From Prochlorococcus sp. AG-436-M02 (GTDB taxonomy: Bacteria; Cyanobacteriota; Cyanobacteriia; PCC-6307; Cyanobiaceae), in the NCBI GenBank assembly GCA_003212515.1, contig QCPL01000002.1, positions 53,947 through 117,946 of the forward strand: a DNA stretch of 64,000 nt. Reading direction: 5' to 3'. Made by a program: the position numbers and the translations under genes. Shown here piece by piece: positions 40,189 to 49,887 of this stretch. Each line of letters starts with the position of its first letter. Positions within the stretch are counted from its first letter, which is position 1. The notes beneath the pieces are model-generated. The model had not been told where the DNA came from and searched no databases. It saw only the letters and a program-made list of their open reading frames with translations.

Positions 40189-41571
40189 TTGGCAAGTCAC
40201 GACATTTTTATGCCAGCTCTTAGTTCAACAATGACTGAGGGGAAAGTTGTTGAGTGGCTCAAGGAGCCAGGGGACAAGGTCTCTCGAGGAGAGTCTGTTC
40301 TTGTTGTTGAGTCTGATAAGGCTGATATGGATGTCGAGTCTTTTCAAGATGGATACTTGGCAGCAGTATTAATGCCATCAGGGAGCACTGTTCCAGTAGG
40401 AGAAACGATTGGATTAATAGTTGAGACTGAAGAAGAAATTGCTGCGGTTCAAGCGGCAAACCTTGTCAAATCAAACTCGACTGTTTCAGAAGAAGCTGCT
40501 TCTTTAGAAACTTCAACTGAAAAATCTATTGATAAGGCCTCTTCATCAACTAAAGCTAAAGTAGAGCCCAAACCGCAGAGTCTTAATGCCCCTGCGCCAG
40601 TTCAGGCTCCGAAAAATCTTGGTCGAATTGTTGCAACTCCAAGAGCTAAAAAGCTTGCTTCTCAGCTTGGTGTTGATCTTTCAACTGTAATGGGAACTGG
40701 CCCACATGGAAGAATTCAGGCAGAAGATATTCAAAGAGCTCAAGGGCAACCCATTACAGTCCCATGGATTGCTGAGAGTAACGCACCGGCAAAAATCAAC
40801 GTATCTTCAAGTGATTCAGGTCAGTCAACTCCTTCTGACTCTGCTCCTAAAGTTTCACAGTCTTCTGAGAGCTTAAAAGGGATGAGTTTTGGGACACCTG
40901 GTGAGACTGTTGCTTTTAATACGCTTCAACAAGCTGTTAATCGCAATATGGAAGCTAGTTTATCTGTTCCTTGTTTCAGAGTTGGTTATTCAATTAATAC
41001 TGACAAGCTTGATTCTTTGTATAAGCAATTAAAGCCTAATGGAGTAACCATGACTGCTTTATTGGTTAAGGCAGTTGCGAGGACACTGGCACGTCATCCT
41101 CAGATCAATGCTGCTTTCACATCGAAAGGGATGGCATATCCAAAGGGAGTCAATGTTGCGGTAGCTGTGGCGATGGAAGAAGGAGGACTTATTACACCTG
41201 TTTTACAGAATGCAGATATTACGGACTTATTGGAATTGTCAAAACAATGGGCTGATTTGGTGAAACGTTCTAGGTCTAAGCAACTGCAACCTAATGAATA
41301 CAGTAGTGGAACTTTTACTTTGTCAAACTTAGGAATGTTTGGGGTAGATCGCTTTGATGCAATTCTGCCTCCAGGTACAGGCGCAATTCTGGCAGTAGCT
41401 GCATCTTTGCCTTCTGTTGTTGCAGGTAAGGACGGATCTATATCGGTTAAACGTCAAATGCAAGTTAACCTTACGGCCGACCATAGAGTTGTTTACGGAG
41501 CAGATGGTGCCGCATTTTTAAAAGATCTTGCTAATTTGATTGAACATGAAATTGAAAGTCTTGTGGCTTAA
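40189..41571 (+). CDS. pdhC: Pyruvate dehydrogenase E2, dihydrolipoamide acetyltransferase
   Basis: E2 transfers the acetyl group to CoA in the pyruvate dehydrogenase complex. I chose TTG at 40189 because it gives MASHDIFMPALSSTMTEGKV, the usual start, and has AGAAGG just upstream; the open frame begins 48 bp earlier. The lipoyl lysine is in VVESDKADMDVES. A flexible linker and the E3-binding domain (VATPRAKKLASQLGV, GTGPHGRIQAEDI) follow. The acetyltransferase domain ends with the catalytic ADHRVVYGADG. Confidence 0.93.
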   Translation: MASHDIFMPALSSTMTEGKVVEWLKEPGDKVSRGESVLVVESDKADMDVESFQDGYLAAVLMPSGSTVPVGETIGLIVETEEEIAAVQAANLVKSNSTVSEEAASLETSTEKSIDKASSSTKAKVEPKPQSLNAPAPVQAPKNLGRIVATPRAKKLASQLGVDLSTVMGTGPHGRIQAEDIQRAQGQPITVPWIAESNAPAKINVSSSDSGQSTPSDSAPKVSQSSESLKGMSFGTPGETVAFNTLQQAVNRNMEASLSVPCFRVGYSINTDKLDSLYKQLKPNGVTMTALLVKAVARTLARHPQINAAFTSKGMAYPKGVNVAVAVAMEEGGLITPVLQNADITDLLELSKQWADLVKRSRSKQLQPNEYSSGTFTLSNLGMFGVDRFDAILPPGTGAILAVAASLPSVVAGKDGSISVKRQMQVNLTADHRVVYGADGAAFLKDLANLIEHEIESLVA

Positions 41572-41632
41572 ATATTGGTTTGATTTTGCTTTAAGTTTTT
41601 TACTCTTCTAATTCATTAAGTAGCCATTCAAA

Positions 41633-42739
41633 TTGTTTACTGATTCACGAGACCTTTTACTTAGTTCTTATGACTATGAGTTAGATAAGTCTCTCATAGC
41701 TCAAAAGCCCTGTCATCCTAGGCACGAAGCAAAGATGATGGTTGTTGAAAATAATAAAGGGCTTTTTTCTGATCCGTTACACCTTAAGGTCTGGGATCTA
41801 GTAGATAAACTGAAAGTAGGTGATTTGCTGGTAATGAATAATACCAGAGTCTTAAGAGCACGATTAAGGGTCAGATTGAGAAAAGGTACTTTGGCTGAGC
41901 TTTTATTATTAGAGCCACAAGGTGATGGGCGATGGTTGTGTTTAGCAAGACCTGCAAAAAAGATGCGCCCTGGAGATTCTTTGTTTATTGATACTAGTGT
42001 TCAAACTCCTTTCGTTTTGAAAGTTCTTGAAAGAGATCAGAAAACTGGCGGACGAATAATTCAGTTCCCTTCAGAATTTAGTAATAGAGAAGAAATAGAA
42101 GCTCTTCTTAAGATATATGGTGAGATGCCCTTGCCACCATATATTCAGCAACATGATGCAAGTGATATTGATCGTTATCAAACTAGATATGCCTCATCTC
42201 CTGGAGCTGTAGCTGCTCCTACTGCTGGACTGCATTTAAGTGATCAATTGTTGTCGGCATTGTCTCTGCGTGGTATTAATCAGGCATATGTAACTCTTCA
42301 TGTTGGACTTGGTACTTTCCGACCATTAGATAACGAAAATTTAAAAGACTTACGTTTACATAGCGAATGGGTTGAGGTTAAACAAGAACTTGTTGCTGCA
42401 ATTGAGCAATGCCGCTCTAGAGGTGGACGAGTTATTGCTGTAGGTACAACAACTGTTAGATCGCTTGAAGCAGCTTTTCTGAAAGGCCAGGGACAGTTGA
42501 AATCATTTAGAGGCTCAGTTGATTTAGTTATAAAGCCTGGTTTTAATTTTAGAGTGATTGATGGATTATTAACTAATTTCCATCTTCCAAAGAGCTCTTT
42601 ATTATTACTTGTAAGTGCTTTGATTGGACGAAAGAATTTATTAGAACTTTATAAAATTGCTATAGAACAAAAATATAGATTTTTTTCGTATGGAGATGCA
42701 ATGTTTCTCCCTCCAGAAGCAATTATCCCTAAATTTTGA
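41633..42739 (+). CDS. queA: S-adenosylmethionine:tRNA ribosyltransferase-isomerase
   Basis: QueA transfers the ribosyl part of SAM to 7-aminomethyl-7-deazaguanine in tRNA, forming epoxyqueuosine. The 368-residue protein opens with [20 protein letters not shown] and contains [56 protein letters not shown] and [20 protein letters not shown]. Start is TTG at 41633. It ends 4 bp from the stop of cysK on the other strand. Confidence 0.95.
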   Translation: MFTDSRDLLLSSYDYELDKSLIAQKPCHPRHEAKMMVVENNKGLFSDPLHLKVWDLVDKLKVGDLLVMNNTRVLRARLRVRLRKGTLAELLLLEPQGDGRWLCLARPAKKMRPGDSLFIDTSVQTPFVLKVLERDQKTGGRIIQFPSEFSNREEIEALLKIYGEMPLPPYIQQHDASDIDRYQTRYASSPGAVAAPTAGLHLSDQLLSALSLRGINQAYVTLHVGLGTFRPLDNENLKDLRLHSEWVEVKQELVAAIEQCRSRGGRVIAVGTTTVRSLEAAFLKGQGQLKSFRGSVDLVIKPGFNFRVIDGLLTNFHLPKSSLLLLVSALIGRKNLLELYKIAIEQKYRFFSYGDAMFLPPEAIIPKF

Positions 42740-42743
42740 TCAG

Positions 42744-43727
42744 TTATTTAGAGGGTTGTTCGATAATCCCTGTTGCAACATTGGAGAACATGACTGATGA
42801 GAGATATCGCTCAGCAAGGTCTGGCAAGACAACAACAATTGTTTTCCCCGCAAATTCTTCTTTTTCCGCCAGTCTAATTGCAGCTGTAGCTGCAGCACCG
42901 CATGATATCCCCACAAGTAGGCCTTCTTCTTTTGCTAAGCGTAGGGCCATGTCGATTGATTCATCATTGCTGACTTGTTCGACTTGATCAACCAAAGATA
43001 GATCTAGGTTCTTAGGGATAAACCCTGCGCCAATACCCTGTATTTTGTGTGGGCCTGGTTTAACTTCTTCGCCATTAAGGGTTTGTGAAATAACAGGGCT
43101 ATGTGAAGGCTCGACCGCAACAGAAAGTATTTGTTTGTTTTTTTCTTTCTTAAAATACTTTGAAACTCCAGTGATGGTTCCCCCTGTACCTACGCCTGCA
43201 ACTAATACATCAATGTTCCCATCGCAGTCATTCCATATTTCAGGACCTGTTGTTTTGAAATGAATTTCAGGATTAGCTGGATTATCAAATTGTCCAGGCA
43301 TGAAATATTTATTTGGATCACTATCCGCAATTTCTTTTGCTTTTGCAATGGCACCAGGCATCCCTTTTGCTGCTTCAGTAAGAATTAATTCTGCTCCTAG
43401 TACAGCCATGACTCTGCGTCTTTCTAAAGACATTGATTCAGGCATTGTGAGTATTAGCTTGTACCCTTTTGCGGCTGCTGTAAAAGCAAGAGCTATTCCC
43501 GTATTGCCAGAAGTAGGTTCAATAATGGTTTTTTCTTTTGTTAGGAGGCCTTTTTTTTCAGCATCCCAAATCATATTTGCTCCAATTCTGCATTTCACAC
43601 TGTACGCAGGATTCCTTCCTTCAATCTTTGCCAGAACAGTTGCCTTACAGTTTTTCGTAACAGCATTAAGTTTTACAAGAGGTGTTTTGCCTATTGCAAG
43701 GCTATTGTCTTCGTATATTGGAGCCAT
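42744..43727 (-). CDS. cysK: Cysteine synthase A
   Basis: CysK makes cysteine from O-acetylserine and sulfide using PLP. The 327-residue protein has the PLP lysine in [14 protein letters not shown], the phosphate loop [20 protein letters not shown], and [16 protein letters not shown]. The usual D after the active lysine is Cys here (SVKC). It lies downstream of two transsulfuration genes on the same strand, grouping sulfur amino acid synthesis. Confidence 0.94.
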   Translation of the reverse strand: MAPIYEDNSLAIGKTPLVKLNAVTKNCKATVLAKIEGRNPAYSVKCRIGANMIWDAEKKGLLTKEKTIIEPTSGNTGIALAFTAAAKGYKLILTMPESMSLERRRVMAVLGAELILTEAAKGMPGAIAKAKEIADSDPNKYFMPGQFDNPANPEIHFKTTGPEIWNDCDGNIDVLVAGVGTGGTITGVSKYFKKEKNKQILSVAVEPSHSPVISQTLNGEEVKPGPHKIQGIGAGFIPKNLDLSLVDQVEQVSNDESIDMALRLAKEEGLLVGISCGAAATAAIRLAEKEEFAGKTIVVVLPDLAERYLSSVMFSNVATGIIEQPSK

Positions 43728-43818
43728 TTTGAGAAAATTTAATCAATTAATAATTAGCTAGGGAAATTGCTTTTTGCACAATTCTGATGTTGATCTAAAA
43801 ACCATTGAGATATTTTTA

Positions 43819-45291
43819 TCAATTGTTTAAGGCCTTCTGAAAGCGCTCCCATAGTTCTTCATGTTCCTCTAACCCCACAGAAACTCTAATTAACTCAGTT
43901 GGGACACCGCATTTTGCAGCCCAATCTAATTCTTGGTAGTGAGCCAAGAGTACGTACGGGCATGCCAAGGTAAAATTTGTCCCTAAGCTTGGGCCTTTGC
44001 AAACCTTTAAAGAGTTATAAAACGATTTTGTTTTAGCCAACCCTCCGTTTAATTCAAAGGAGAGCAAACTCCCAAAGCCTGATCTAGGTCTCATTAGAGA
44101 TTTAAAGTTTGGACATAACTCGGGATGTAACACTCTTGCAATAGCAGGGTGACTTTCTAGACGTAACTTCAAAGCGAGACAGGCTTTATTTAATTGGCAT
44201 ATACGGTCAGTCACATCCTTACAAGCTTCTTGTAGAGCAATTGCATCTGCATCAAACAAATCAACTGTAGATACTGATTGGATGAGTTCTTTAAAGACTT
44301 CTTTCCATTTTGATGTTGGACTAATTACTAGAGAGCCAGCAAGAATATCTCCCCGACCAGCAAAGCTTTTTGTGAGAGATGTGAAAACTAAATCTGCATA
44401 GGGAAGTGGATCGATATTTATAGCTGACCCAATAGTGTCATCTGCAATAACAGGGATTCCACGATCATGGGCTAATTTTGAGATAAGTGGGAGGTCAAGG
44501 CATTGAAGCATTGGGTTGCTAGGAAGTTCAACAATTAAGGCAGCAGGCTTTTGCGTGTTGAGTTGATTGATTAGTTCAGCAGGGTCAGGATTGAGAAGTA
44601 ATTGACTCCCTTCATAAATGACTTGAGGAAGTTTCAAAACATCGACATATGGGAAGCCCAATTGCAAAACTGATTTTTTTGGTTTCAATTGCTTTAAAGC
44701 CTCAAGAGCTGTTGCTAAAGAAGCCATCCCTGAGGGATGAAGTTGAATTAAATCTGGCTCACAGCCATAAATCTTTGAAAGTTGACTTTTAATTGCTTCT
44801 CTTGCTTTTGCCCCAGCATTACTTGAAGGAGATCTTTCTTTGTTGAGCGCGATAGCTGCTTGGCGAGAAGATGCACCGAAGCCTGTATGTTGCCAAAAAG
44901 CTTTAGCGGCAGGAGTAGTCTCAGCATCAACAATTAAACATTGCAGCCCTGAGATTTCATGAATGTTGGTGTAATTTTTTGGATGTATTCTTTGGCAAAA
45001 TCTCTGCGCCTTTTGCGCTGTTTTAATGTTTGGGTAAGGCCATGCCGTATGAAGGAGCTGGCCATGAAGCCCAAGAGCTTTTTCGGCAATTTCTTTGATG
45101 AGAGGGTTTAACCCAAAACGAGGGTAAATAGATTGAAGAGCATTTATGCACGCAGGATCTTTTTCCTCATAGGCAAGTACATCTTCCCACCGTGGTAAAG
45201 CAACTGATACTGCATGAGGACTTTGTGGTATAGCCTTGCCTAGGTCTGATGCTTCCCAGAAAGGTTTTTTTAGTAGATTTCGTTCAATCAC
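43819..45291 (-). CDS. Cystathionine gamma-synthase-like PLP enzyme with N-terminal extension
   Basis: The C-terminal part is a Cys/Met metabolism PLP enzyme. The Schiff-base lysine is in VFTSLTKSFAGRGDILAGS, and VIADDTIGSAINID precedes it. About 110 extra residues lie before the family core (from LPRWEDVLAYEEKDP to HTGFGASSRQAAI), as in some fungal-type cystathionine gamma-synthases. I chose GTG at 45291 because it overlaps the TGA of the upstream gene; the open frame extends to 45348. It probably acts in methionine synthesis. Confidence 0.82.
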   Translation of the reverse strand: MIERNLLKKPFWEASDLGKAIPQSPHAVSVALPRWEDVLAYEEKDPACINALQSIYPRFGLNPLIKEIAEKALGLHGQLLHTAWPYPNIKTAQKAQRFCQRIHPKNYTNIHEISGLQCLIVDAETTPAAKAFWQHTGFGASSRQAAIALNKERSPSSNAGAKAREAIKSQLSKIYGCEPDLIQLHPSGMASLATALEALKQLKPKKSVLQLGFPYVDVLKLPQVIYEGSQLLLNPDPAELINQLNTQKPAALIVELPSNPMLQCLDLPLISKLAHDRGIPVIADDTIGSAINIDPLPYADLVFTSLTKSFAGRGDILAGSLVISPTSKWKEVFKELIQSVSTVDLFDADAIALQEACKDVTDRICQLNKACLALKLRLESHPAIARVLHPELCPNFKSLMRPRSGFGSLLSFELNGGLAKTKSFYNSLKVCKGPSLGTNFTLACPYVLLAHYQELDWAAKCGVPTELIRVSVGLEEHEELWERFQKALNN

Positions 45292-46457
45292 ATTAATTGA
45301 CTTAGCTGTTGATTGAGGTCTTCCTTGAGGTCTGAAAAATCCTCGCAACCAATTGACAGTCGCACTAGAGATTCATCTATACCTAACTTCTTTTTTGTTT
45401 CTATGTTTAAGGATGCATGAGTCATAGTCGCAGGATGGCAAATAAGGCTTTCGACACCGCCTAAACTTTCTGCCATTGTGAAATATCTAAGATTTTTGCA
45501 AAAGGAATATGTTTGCTTTTGATCTGCTTTAAGTCTAATTGTGATAATGGCACCTCCACTTTTCATTTGGCTTTTTGCTAGTTCATATTGTGGATGATCT
45601 GATTTAAATGGATAACGGACCCATTCCACGGATGGGTGAGCTCCTAATGCATTCGCAAGAGCAAATGCATTTTCAACTTGTTTAGATAGCCTAAGGGGAA
45701 GGGTTTTTATCCCTCTAGTAATAAGCCAACAATCAAAAGGAGAGGGTTGAAGCCCAAGTGCTTTTTGTGCAAACTTCATTTGATCTTCCCACTCAAGGTC
45801 TTGGGTGCATACGGCTCCACCTAATGCATCAGAATGCCCGTTTATGTATTTAGTAGTGCTAGTAAGAGATAGTGTTGCTCCGAAGTCAAGAGGTCTTTGT
45901 AATATTGCAGTGGAAAAAGTATTGTCTACAACTACAGGTGTTTGGCTTTCTTTTGCTTTATTACAAATTTTTTTTAGATCTATAATTTTCAAAAGTGGAT
46001 TAGTTGGACTTTCCAGCCAGATCATGGATGGTTTTAATTCATCAATTAATTTAAGAGAATCTGTTCTCGAGAAATCTAACCATTTGGTTTGAAGTCTAAA
46101 TTTACTAAAGACTTGCTCGAATAATCTTACGGTACAGCCATACAGATTTTCTTCACATAAGACAAGATCTCCTGATTTAAGAGAACTAGCAATTGCTGTA
46201 ATTGCACTTACACCTGAAGCAAACACTGTTGAGTATTTGCATTCTTCCAAAGAGGCTAAAATAGACTCTAATATTCGAAAGTTTGGATTGCCTGAACGAG
46301 TATAATCAAAGCCTTCAGGGTTCCCATGGCTAAAAGTTGAGCTAGGAAAAATAGGTGGCATAACTGTGCCAGTATTGTCTGCATAAGTTTTGCCGTGATG
46401 TATGACCTTTGTGCTGATACCTGGGTTGAAGCTCATGTCTGGTTGCATTAATGCCAC
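45288..46457 (-). CDS. Cystathionine gamma-synthase/lyase-type PLP enzyme
   Basis: The 389-residue protein belongs to the Cys/Met metabolism family. It has PPIFPSSTFSHGNPEGFDYT, TRSGNPNFRILESILASLEE and the PLP lysine in SLTSTTKYINGHSDALGGAV, with PVVVDNTFSTAILQRPLDFG before it. LAMAESLGGVESL appears as TMAESLGGVESLICHPATMT. Family members cleave or form cystathionine; synthase and lyase cannot be separated by eye. It is coupled to the next gene by a stop/start overlap, and cysK follows. Confidence 0.9.
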   Translation of the reverse strand: MALMQPDMSFNPGISTKVIHHGKTYADNTGTVMPPIFPSSTFSHGNPEGFDYTRSGNPNFRILESILASLEECKYSTVFASGVSAITAIASSLKSGDLVLCEENLYGCTVRLFEQVFSKFRLQTKWLDFSRTDSLKLIDELKPSMIWLESPTNPLLKIIDLKKICNKAKESQTPVVVDNTFSTAILQRPLDFGATLSLTSTTKYINGHSDALGGAVCTQDLEWEDQMKFAQKALGLQPSPFDCWLITRGIKTLPLRLSKQVENAFALANALGAHPSVEWVRYPFKSDHPQYELAKSQMKSGGAIITIRLKADQKQTYSFCKNLRYFTMAESLGGVESLICHPATMTHASLNIETKKKLGIDESLVRLSIGCEDFSDLKEDLNQQLSQLM

Positions 46458-46570
46458 TTTCTTACAGAGAAAATTTGAAGCTTAAGTACTAATTCTATAA
46501 AAATTCTTCTGAAAGTACAAAGCTAGATTATTGGAAATGATTTTTCGTCTTTAGGGTTTAAATTGCCTAC

Positions 46571-46598
46571 GCTATGAAGAATAATTAATCTTCATAGC
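46571..46598 (-). terminator. Hairpin downstream of the 46.7-47.6 kb gene
   Basis: GCTATGAAGA, an 8-nt loop, and TCTTCATAGC form a perfect 10-bp stem between two minus-strand genes. It lies 60 bp after the stop of the upstream gene. A run of T follows only on the plus side (TTTGTTT), so its direction is uncertain. Confidence 0.4.
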
Positions 46599-46659
46599 TT
46601 TGTTTGGGCATTCTTTTCACAGAAGATTTCAGCTTTGTTTTATAAAGATTATTTTGGGA

Positions 46660-47628
46660 TTAGCCCCATAAGTTTATTTTTTCTATCGATAGAATCTTTC
46701 TAACAAGCTCCTTCTTTTTGAGCCTGGATATATTAACTTCTCCTTTAAGCATGGCCTTTAACTCAACATTGGTTTTTTTCATTAACTCTGCTTGCCTTTC
46801 CTTGAAATTAAGTTTTTTCAATGTTGAAGGATTAGAAGTAATTAGCTTAATCAATTGATCTTTATTAAGGCTATTTAGGAGACGTTCTCCTGAAGTATTT
46901 TCTTTAACTTCAGTTTCACCATCTTGAATAAAGTTTTTGTTGGAGATTATTTTTTGAGTTTGCTTAACACTTTCATGGGTGTTCCTTTTTAAAAAATTAA
47001 TAGATAATTGAAGTACTTTGATAGATAAATCATATATAATAATACATGAAAGTATAAATATTTCTGCTGTCTTATCTAAGTCTATTGAGGTGTCCTCTAG
47101 AAGTTTTGAAAAATGATTGCTTACATTACTTAGGGAAACGGTTTTTCTAGTTTTTGAAGTGATTTTGGCATTCTCTTTTAAAGGAACAATAGATTTAACT
47201 AACTTTTTCCCATTATCTGTAAGGGGGCCAATAGCTTGCACTAACTTTTTTATGCTACCTTTATTTACAATAGGCAGTGATGTTAGTGGTTCTGTTTGCT
47301 CATGCCCTTTGTTGATATTAGATAGCCTTGCATTGTTAAAATTGTGTTTTTTTGAATGATTATTAGATTGGGACTGACGATCAGCTGTATTTTTAAAATC
47401 TTTGCTAGGCAGTGATCCTTTATTTGCTTTGTTTAGGTGTACTATTGTTGATATAGATATAACAACAATTAAGAATAATAAGATTAATGCTAAAGGTAAA
47501 GCATATTCACTAGATGAAAATAACTGTAGATTATTATTCTTTATTAAATCTGTATAAACTTTAGCCCCTTCCTCTGTCCACCCAAGAAGTGTGAGCTCTT
47601 TTACTGTTTCAGTTAGTTCCTTTGACAA
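46660..47628 (-). CDS. Membrane protein with SAP/Rho-N-like C-terminus, unknown
   Basis: I do not recognise this 322-residue protein as a whole. Residues 1-32 are soluble; a membrane helix (YALPLALILLFLIVVISIST) lies at about 42-62. A long basic, Ser/Asn-rich stretch with a second hydrophobic segment (AEIFILSCIIIYDLSIKVLQ, about 188-207) follows. The last 60 residues (LMKKTNVELKAMLKGEVN, SRLKKKELVRKILSIE) resemble SAP or Rho-N helices that bind nucleic acid. It may place a nucleic acid-binding tail at a membrane; this is inference. Confidence 0.65.
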   Translation of the reverse strand: MSKELTETVKELTLLGWTEEGAKVYTDLIKNNNLQLFSSSEYALPLALILLFLIVVISISTIVHLNKANKGSLPSKDFKNTADRQSQSNNHSKKHNFNNARLSNINKGHEQTEPLTSLPIVNKGSIKKLVQAIGPLTDNGKKLVKSIVPLKENAKITSKTRKTVSLSNVSNHFSKLLEDTSIDLDKTAEIFILSCIIIYDLSIKVLQLSINFLKRNTHESVKQTQKIISNKNFIQDGETEVKENTSGERLLNSLNKDQLIKLITSNPSTLKKLNFKERQAELMKKTNVELKAMLKGEVNISRLKKKELVRKILSIEKINLWG

Positions 47629-47818
47629 GACGTCTATAGCTTTTTCTTAATCTTGCCGCTGATTTAATTTTTTCGCAAAAAAATTAAACATGTCTTTAAT
47701 GCCATTAGCCAAGAGGCTTTTCTATTAGTAATTATTACTTAGGTACTTTATGTTAGTTAATGAACTTATTCTAATCAAGCTGATTTGTGCTAAAAAGTGA
47801 TCCAATTGATGAGAAAAA

Positions 47819-47968
47819 ATGACTCAAGGAATTAGCGAATCATTCAAAAAAGATCAGACAGATGCGATAGACTCCTATTTTGAGTGTGTTACCGCGTGCA
47901 GCCTTGATAATGAGGGAGTTGAGTGTGTGACTAGATGTGTAGAAGTGCATCTAAAAAGTGAGGGGTAA
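47819..47968 (+). CDS. Micro-protein with twin CX3C motif
   Basis: The 49-residue ORF starts MTQGISESFKKDQTDAIDSY and contains two CX3C pairs, CVTAC and CVTRC, separated by eight residues, ending HLKSEG. The spacing suits a small helical hairpin held by disulfides or a metal. No signal peptide is visible. A second small ORF starts 3 bp later with one CX3C pair, so the two look like an operon. I know no function. Confidence 0.65.
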   Translation: MTQGISESFKKDQTDAIDSYFECVTACSLDNEGVECVTRCVEVHLKSEG

Positions 47969-47970
47969 AA

Positions 47971-48135
47971 GTGACGAATAATTCTCCTCGACAACGTAAA
48001 ACAACTTTAAAATGGACTGCTGACGGAGAATTGTCTGCAATAGATAAAGCTAGAATTCTAGAAAGACTTACCAATAAAGAATTAACGGAATGTGAACTGT
48101 CTTGTAATGTTTCAAGTGCTATTCCAAAAAAGTAA
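47971..48135 (+). CDS. Micro-protein with one CX3C motif
   Basis: The 54-residue ORF begins with GTG, two bases after the previous stop; it reads MTNNSPRQRKTTLKWTADGE and ends TECELSCNVSSAIPKK. It is basic at the N-terminus and has one CX3C pair. Tight spacing and shared motif suggest it works with the preceding micro-protein. No family is recognised. Confidence 0.6.
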   Translation: MTNNSPRQRKTTLKWTADGELSAIDKARILERLTNKELTECELSCNVSSAIPKK

Positions 48136-48276
48136 AGTTAATGCACTTTTAGAGTATTGAGAATAATAAGTTTATCTAATTCTACTTTTAGATGAGTCTC
48201 TTAAACACTGAGAGAAATTTATAGATTATATTTTCTATAAAAATCGCGATTTCAAGATCATTGCAATTAGAGAAGG

Positions 48277-48585
48277 CTACGAAGCAGTTGATCTTCTTCG
48301 AACGGTTCGTCTTACTTCTTGCGATGATTCTGATTGAGAGTCTCCTTTTTTAGCTGATGCGGCTTCGTTCTGGTTTGGCGGAGTATTTTCATCATCTTCT
48401 TCCATCTCCAAGCAAGTTCCTACTACCATTGCAGCTTCTATGGGATTAGGAAGGTCTCCAATAGTTATAAGGGCTTTGAGAACCAGCTGCATCCTAGGGT
48501 CTTTGCCAAGATCAGGACGAAGTTTTTTGACTGATTGCCAGAGCTCTTTTGTAACTTCTTTGATCAGAGCTTTGTCAGTAACCAC
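48277..48585 (-). CDS. Conserved hypothetical protein with disordered tail
   Basis: The 102-residue protein has a folded-looking N-terminal part (LIKEVTKELWQSVKKLRPDL, VLKALITIGDLPNPIEAAMV, VGTCLEME) and an acidic, Gln/Ser-rich tail ending VRRTVRRRSTAS. I do not recognise a named domain. It is convergent with the micro-protein pair and has a 354-bp gap upstream. Confidence 0.65.
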   Translation of the reverse strand: MVTDKALIKEVTKELWQSVKKLRPDLGKDPRMQLVLKALITIGDLPNPIEAAMVVGTCLEMEEDDENTPPNQNEAASAKKGDSQSESSQEVRRTVRRRSTAS

Positions 48586-48939
48586 AGTGTTTTTCTTATG
48601 TATGATTATTTAAATTAACAGTTCATCTGAAAAAAAGCAGTAAAAAGAGAATCTTTGGACAGAAATAGCCGCAAGGAAATACCAAATTATAGGAAAAAAC
48701 AATATGATCCTATATAATATGGTCTCAAATCAAATGATTTTTCCTTAATTAGATTTATCAGAAGAAATTGGATATTTGTTTAAATATACATACAAAATTC
48801 TAAGAATAATTTGTGAAATGTCTTCTAATGAGAGGTTCTTTTCTTAAGGATATTAATAGGAGTCTCGCTTGAAATAACGAGGCTCCTATTAAGCAATGAG
48901 TTCTACAACCATTAATTGGAGAAAAACTTGATAGTTTAA
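48586..48939. other. Gap between rpsD and the 102-residue gene
   Basis: The gap is AT-rich and has no gene. It contains the hairpin at 48853-48892 and probably the promoter of the 102-residue gene on the minus strand (for example TATAAT near 48714, read on the plus strand as ATATAATATGG). Nothing else stands out. Confidence 0.5.
48853..48892 (-). terminator. Likely rpsD terminator
   Basis: TTAATAGGAG-T-CTCG, a 10-nt loop, then CGAG-G-CTCCTATTAA form a 15-bp stem with one G-U pair. It lies 47 bp after the rpsD stop, in the right direction. The following tract is AT-rich rather than a clean run of U. Confidence 0.6.
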
Positions 48940-49548
48940 TTAGACTTTACGTGAGTAGTACTCAACAACTAATAGTTCATTTATCTCAATAGCAACCCAC
49001 TCTCGCTCACACTTCCCAGTAACCTTTGCAGTCATTTTAGACTTTTCTAGCTCAAGATGAGGAGGTACATTTGCAAGGCCAGGAAATTCCAAGTTTGCTT
49101 CTGCTAGCTTTTTACTGCATTTTCTTTCACGAATTGCAATTACATCTCCAGCTTTGCATTGATAGCTTGCTATATCAAGAGGCTTCCCATTGACAGTTAT
49201 ATGTCCATGATTAACTAGCTGTCGAGATCCCGGAATTGTTGGGCCAAAGCCAAGTCTGAAGCAGATATTGTCTAGACGGCTTTCTAATAATTTGAGGAGA
49301 TTAGTTCCAGTAGAGCCTTCCATTGCTCTTGCTTTCTTTACATAACGAACAAGTTGGCGTTCGGAAATTCCGTAATTAAATCTCAGTTTTTGCTTCTCTT
49401 CTAAACGGATCGCGTATTCAGAGCGCTTGCGACGGGCATTGCCGTGCTGACCTGGTGGATTTGACCGCTTTGCAGCCTTCCGGGTGAGACCTGGAAGGTC
49501 TCCCAAGCGACGCGTGATCCTCAAACGAGGCCCACGGTATCTAGACAT
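48940..49548 (-). CDS. rpsD: 30S ribosomal protein S4
   Basis: S4 nucleates 30S assembly. The 202-residue protein starts [20 protein letters not shown] and contains [20 protein letters not shown]. Its S4 RNA-binding domain reads [20 protein letters not shown], then [12 protein letters not shown]. The N-terminal zinc cysteines seen in some bacteria are absent, as is usual in cyanobacteria. It is monocistronic, divergent from yidD. Confidence 0.97.
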   Translation of the reverse strand: MSRYRGPRLRITRRLGDLPGLTRKAAKRSNPPGQHGNARRKRSEYAIRLEEKQKLRFNYGISERQLVRYVKKARAMEGSTGTNLLKLLESRLDNICFRLGFGPTIPGSRQLVNHGHITVNGKPLDIASYQCKAGDVIAIRERKCSKKLAEANLEFPGLANVPPHLELEKSKMTAKVTGKCEREWVAIEINELLVVEYYSRKV

Positions 49549-49650
49549 AGAACAAATAATAATGGGACAATTTGTGATGAACGCATTAATGCTGGAATTT
49601 AGTCCTGCTTGTGCTTATTCATTCACTAGTTATATATTCTATCTTGAAAC

Positions 49651-49887
49651 ATGATTCATAAGTTGAATAAATCTATTGGTAAGCTCTTTTTAGTCTTAAT
49701 TGCTTTCTATCGGCAGTTTCTTTCTCCTCTACGGGGACCAACCTGTCGATTTATTCCAAGTTGCAGTGAATATGGTTTAGAAGCTATTTCTAAGCATGGA
49801 CCTTGGAAAGGAGGTTGGTTAACTTTTAAAAGACTGTGTCGTTGTCACCCTTGGACTCCTTGTGGTTGTGACCCTGTACCTGATTGA
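49651..49887 (+). CDS. yidD: Membrane protein insertion efficiency factor YidD
   Basis: YidD assists YidC-dependent insertion of membrane proteins. The 78-residue protein has an amphipathic N-terminus and the full family signature: [38 protein letters not shown], then [16 protein letters not shown]. All conserved Cys are present. Its stop overlaps the ATG of the next gene by one base. Confidence 0.93.
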   Translation: MIHKLNKSIGKLFLVLIAFYRQFLSPLRGPTCRFIPSCSEYGLEAISKHGPWKGGWLTFKRLCRCHPWTPCGCDPVPD

